From Dehalococcoidia bacterium (GTDB lineage Bacteria; Chloroflexota; Dehalococcoidia; Dehalococcoidales; BS750m-G39): 16,326 bases of DNA. The translations under genes were made by a program, and so were the position numbers. Shown here piece by piece: positions 14,443 through 16,326 of this stretch. The stretch's first letter is position 1. Every line of letters starts with the position of its first letter. Location: the NCBI GenBank assembly GCA_030615425.1, contig JAUWZG010000017.1:1-16326 (forward strand), given 5' to 3'. The notes under the pieces were generated by a model. It ran no database searches. It was not told where the DNA came from and saw only the letters and a program-made list of their open reading frames with translations.

Positions 14443-15819
14443 ATGCCCGATATCCAAGCCATTGGTCATCAGCTAGCTAAGGCAGTCAAAAAATACAGCG
14501 CCGATTATATCGAGGCTCGCCTGGAGCAGAGCCAACGGAGCCACATCACCTACCGGGGCAAGGAACTGGAATCCATCGGTCAGGCAACCACCGTCGGGGG
14601 AAATGTGCGAGCCCTAGTAAAAGGCGGCTGGGGCTTCGTCAGCTTTAATGAACTTAATGACCTTCCCCGCAGAATAGAGCTGGCAGTAAAACAGGCAACA
14701 CTGGTAGGCAAGGAAGAAAGCAAACTCGCCCCGGTTGAACCCATAGTTGATATTGTTTCCCCAGAGATTGACCGCAATCCGCTGACCATACCCCTGGCGG
14801 AAAAGAAGCAACTCCTGGATGAATATAATGGCATTATCTGGCGCACCCCCAAGCTCCAGACCTCAATTATTGCCTACGGCGACAGCCATAAAAAGGTCAT
14901 CTTTCTGAGTTCATCAGGTAGCTATATTGAGCAGGAGAGGGCAGATATCGCCCTGCGCCTGAGTGCTGTCGCCACCGAGGACAGCGAGGTGCAACAGGTG
15001 GGCTTAAGCCTGGGCAGCAGGGGCGATTTCAGCGCTATACACGGTCTTCACCAGCCGGTGGAGGAGATGGCAAAGCACGCCGTGGAGCTTTTGTCCGCCC
15101 CGCAGGTAAAGGGCGGAGAATATACCGTGGTCTTAGACCCGGTCCTGGCTGGCGTCTTCGTCCATGAAGCCTTTGGCCACCTATCGGAGTCGGACTTCGT
15201 CTATGAAAACGACCGCCTGCAGGAAATCATGATCCTGGGCAAGAAATTCGGGCGCACCGAGCTTAATATCGTGGACAGTGCCACCCTGCCCGGACTTCGA
15301 GGCAGCTATAAGTACGACGATGAAGGGGTGCCGGCAACCAAGACCTACCTTATCCGAGAAGGTCAACTGGTGGGCAGGCTTCACTCCAGGGAAACCGCCG
15401 CCAAGATGGGAGAAAAGCCTACCGGCAATGCCCGAGCCATCAACTATCATTACCCGCCTATTGTCCGCATGACCAATACCTACATTGAGCCGGGCAAAAG
15501 CTCTTTTGACGAGATAATCGCCGACATCAAGGAAGGGGTCTACGCCAAGAACTGGTTTGGCGGCACCACTAGCATGGAGATGTTCACCTTCTCCGCCGGC
15601 GAAGCCTATATGATTCGCAACGGTAAGCTGGCTGAGGCACTGCGGCCAGTAGTGCTTACCGGAAACGTGTTCACCACCCTCAACAATATAGATGCTATCG
15701 GCAACAACCTGGAGATGAACCAGGGCGGTGGCTGCGGCAAGGGGGGACAGATGCCCCTCCCCGTATCCAACGGCAGCCCCCATATCAGAATTCGCCAGTG
15801 CCTGGTGGGAGGCAGGTAG
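14443..15819 (+). CDS. tldD: TldD metalloprotease subunit
   Basis: Catalytic half of the TldD/TldE zinc protease, a cytoplasmic heterodimer that degrades unfolded peptides and, in enterobacteria, matures microcin B17 and CcdA. 458 residues, close to the normal size. The zinc motif HEAFGH is at 241-246 (H241, E242, H246). The third ligand is the Cys in GGGCGKGGQMPLPVSNGSPHIRI (C431 to the C-terminus), typical of TldD and absent from TldE. The N-terminal substrate-binding fold has YIEARLEQSQRSHITYRGKELESI. The stop shares one base with the GTG of tldE, so the subunits are coupled. No peptide precursor gene is visible in the window. Confidence 0.95.
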   Translation: MPDIQAIGHQLAKAVKKYSADYIEARLEQSQRSHITYRGKELESIGQATTVGGNVRALVKGGWGFVSFNELNDLPRRIELAVKQATLVGKEESKLAPVEPIVDIVSPEIDRNPLTIPLAEKKQLLDEYNGIIWRTPKLQTSIIAYGDSHKKVIFLSSSGSYIEQERADIALRLSAVATEDSEVQQVGLSLGSRGDFSAIHGLHQPVEEMAKHAVELLSAPQVKGGEYTVVLDPVLAGVFVHEAFGHLSESDFVYENDRLQEIMILGKKFGRTELNIVDSATLPGLRGSYKYDDEGVPATKTYLIREGQLVGRLHSRETAAKMGEKPTGNARAINYHYPPIVRMTNTYIEPGKSSFDEIIADIKEGVYAKNWFGGTTSMEMFTFSAGEAYMIRNGKLAEALRPVVLTGNVFTTLNNIDAIGNNLEMNQGGGCGKGGQMPLPVSNGSPHIRIRQCLVGGR

Positions 15820-16326
15820 TGGAAGATATTCTAGCTCAAGCCAAAAAGGTAGCCGAGGAAGCCGAGGTGTTCATGGTTTCCGCCGAGGAAACCCCGGTGC
15901 AATTTGAAGCCAATCGCCTCAAGCATATTCAAACCAAGCAGAGCATTCATCTAGCGCTGCGCATTATCAAGGGAGGCAGGCTCGGCTATGCCACCACTAC
16001 CGAGCCGGGTGACACCCAGAGCCTGGTGGATAATGCCGTGGAAGCAGCCCAGTTCGGCATGCAGGCAAAATTTGAACTCCCCTCCCCAACCACATACCCC
16101 CGGATTGATATCTTCGACCCGGCGGTTGAGTCCACCCCCATAGAGAAAATGAGCGAGATGGGGCAAGAACTCATCGCCCTGGTTACCGAACACACCCCTG
16201 ATATCATCTGTGAGGCGATGGTGGCCAAGGAGATAATCTCACTACAGATTATAAATTCCCGCGGCGGACAAGTCAGCTACCGGAAAAGCATCTTCAGCCT
16301 GGGCATTATCGGCAGCCTGATTCGGG
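15819..16326 (+). CDS. tldE: TldE/PmbA metalloprotease subunit, 5' part only
   Basis: Partner subunit of TldD that lacks its own zinc site and helps form the substrate chamber. Only the first 169 codons are in the window and the frame stays open to its end. The translation begins (M)EDILAQAKKVAEEAEVFMVS and contains FEANRLKHIQTKQSIHLALRI and KGGRLGYATTT, the N-terminal signature of the PmbA/TldD fold. It starts at GTG 15819, whose first base is the last base of the tldD stop (TAGTG), with GGGAGG 6 nt upstream inside tldD. Position and motifs make the TldE call firm; integrity of the rest cannot be judged. Confidence 0.9.
   Translation, partial: MEDILAQAKKVAEEAEVFMVSAEETPVQFEANRLKHIQTKQSIHLALRIIKGGRLGYATTTEPGDTQSLVDNAVEAAQFGMQAKFELPSPTTYPRIDIFDPAVESTPIEKMSEMGQELIALVTEHTPDIICEAMVAKEIISLQIINSRGGQVSYRKSIFSLGIIGSLIR

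Noticed and set aside
15181..15783. 200-codon minus-strand open frame
   Set aside because: Fully antisense to tldD, whose zinc motif and length are intact.

Overview
The window reads as a chromosomal segment of an anaerobic bacterium. The best guess is Chloroflexota, class Dehalococcoidia. This is inferred from protein style (a threonyl-tRNA synthetase without a TGS domain, a MetV-type one-carbon protein, an MvhD-fused flavoprotein), from several operon-first genes lacking Shine-Dalgarno (SD) sequences, and from G/C-rich foldback repeats between genes. Nothing here fixes the species. Most of it is core informational DNA, with a small accessory cassette and an energy-metabolism operon inserted.

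Layout, left to right. (1) 1-2947: proS on the plus strand, then a convergent arsenite methyltransferase gene (arsM). The arsM segment is bracketed by a 15-bp direct repeat of the proS 3' end, so it looks like an insertion behind proS. A foldback repeat follows, carrying a terminator-like hairpin and a G-quadruplex motif. (2) 2948-3604: an unusual flavodoxin-family protein. (3) 3638-10357, minus strand: the translation cluster thrS / infC-rpmI-rplT / pheS-pheT, in the same order as in enterobacteria but divided into three units, each with its own readable promoter. infC has no ordinary start codon at its expected N-terminus and probably starts at ATA. A second copy of the foldback repeat lies between the rplT terminator and the pheS promoter. 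(4) 10454-13278, minus strand: a two-gene operon coding for a 728-residue GltD-like flavoprotein/ferredoxin/MvhD fusion and, overlapping it by 4 bp, MetV, the zinc/iron-sulfur partner of methylenetetrahydrofolate reductase. No metF is present. (5) 13489-14392, plus strand: lexA with a strong promoter and a candidate self-operator, then a small DUF6504-like gene. (6) 14443-16326, plus strand: tldD and the start of tldE/pmbA, a two-subunit metalloprotease, cut by the window end.

How the parts work together: proS, thrS and pheST charge tRNAs; infC-rpmI-rplT supply initiation factor 3 and ribosomal proteins L35 and L20. The fusion protein plus MetV looks like an electron-input module for the methyl branch of the Wood-Ljungdahl pathway. 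lexA and its neighbour belong to DNA-damage response. TldD/TldE is a peptide-processing protease. Three genes that begin transcription units (pheS, thrS, tldD) have their -10 box only 9-11 nt before the start codon and no SD, which predicts leaderless or near-leaderless mRNAs. rpmI, rplT, metV, lexA, the DUF6504 gene and tldE have clear SDs.

Stretches of about 300 bases or more without a gene: 2584-2947 holds the arsM promoter, one repeat arm, foldback element copy 1 and a featureless 120-bp leader of the flavodoxin gene. 7092-7391 holds the pheST promoter, foldback element copy 2 and the rplT terminator. No tRNA, rRNA, CRISPR array, transposase or integrase was seen.
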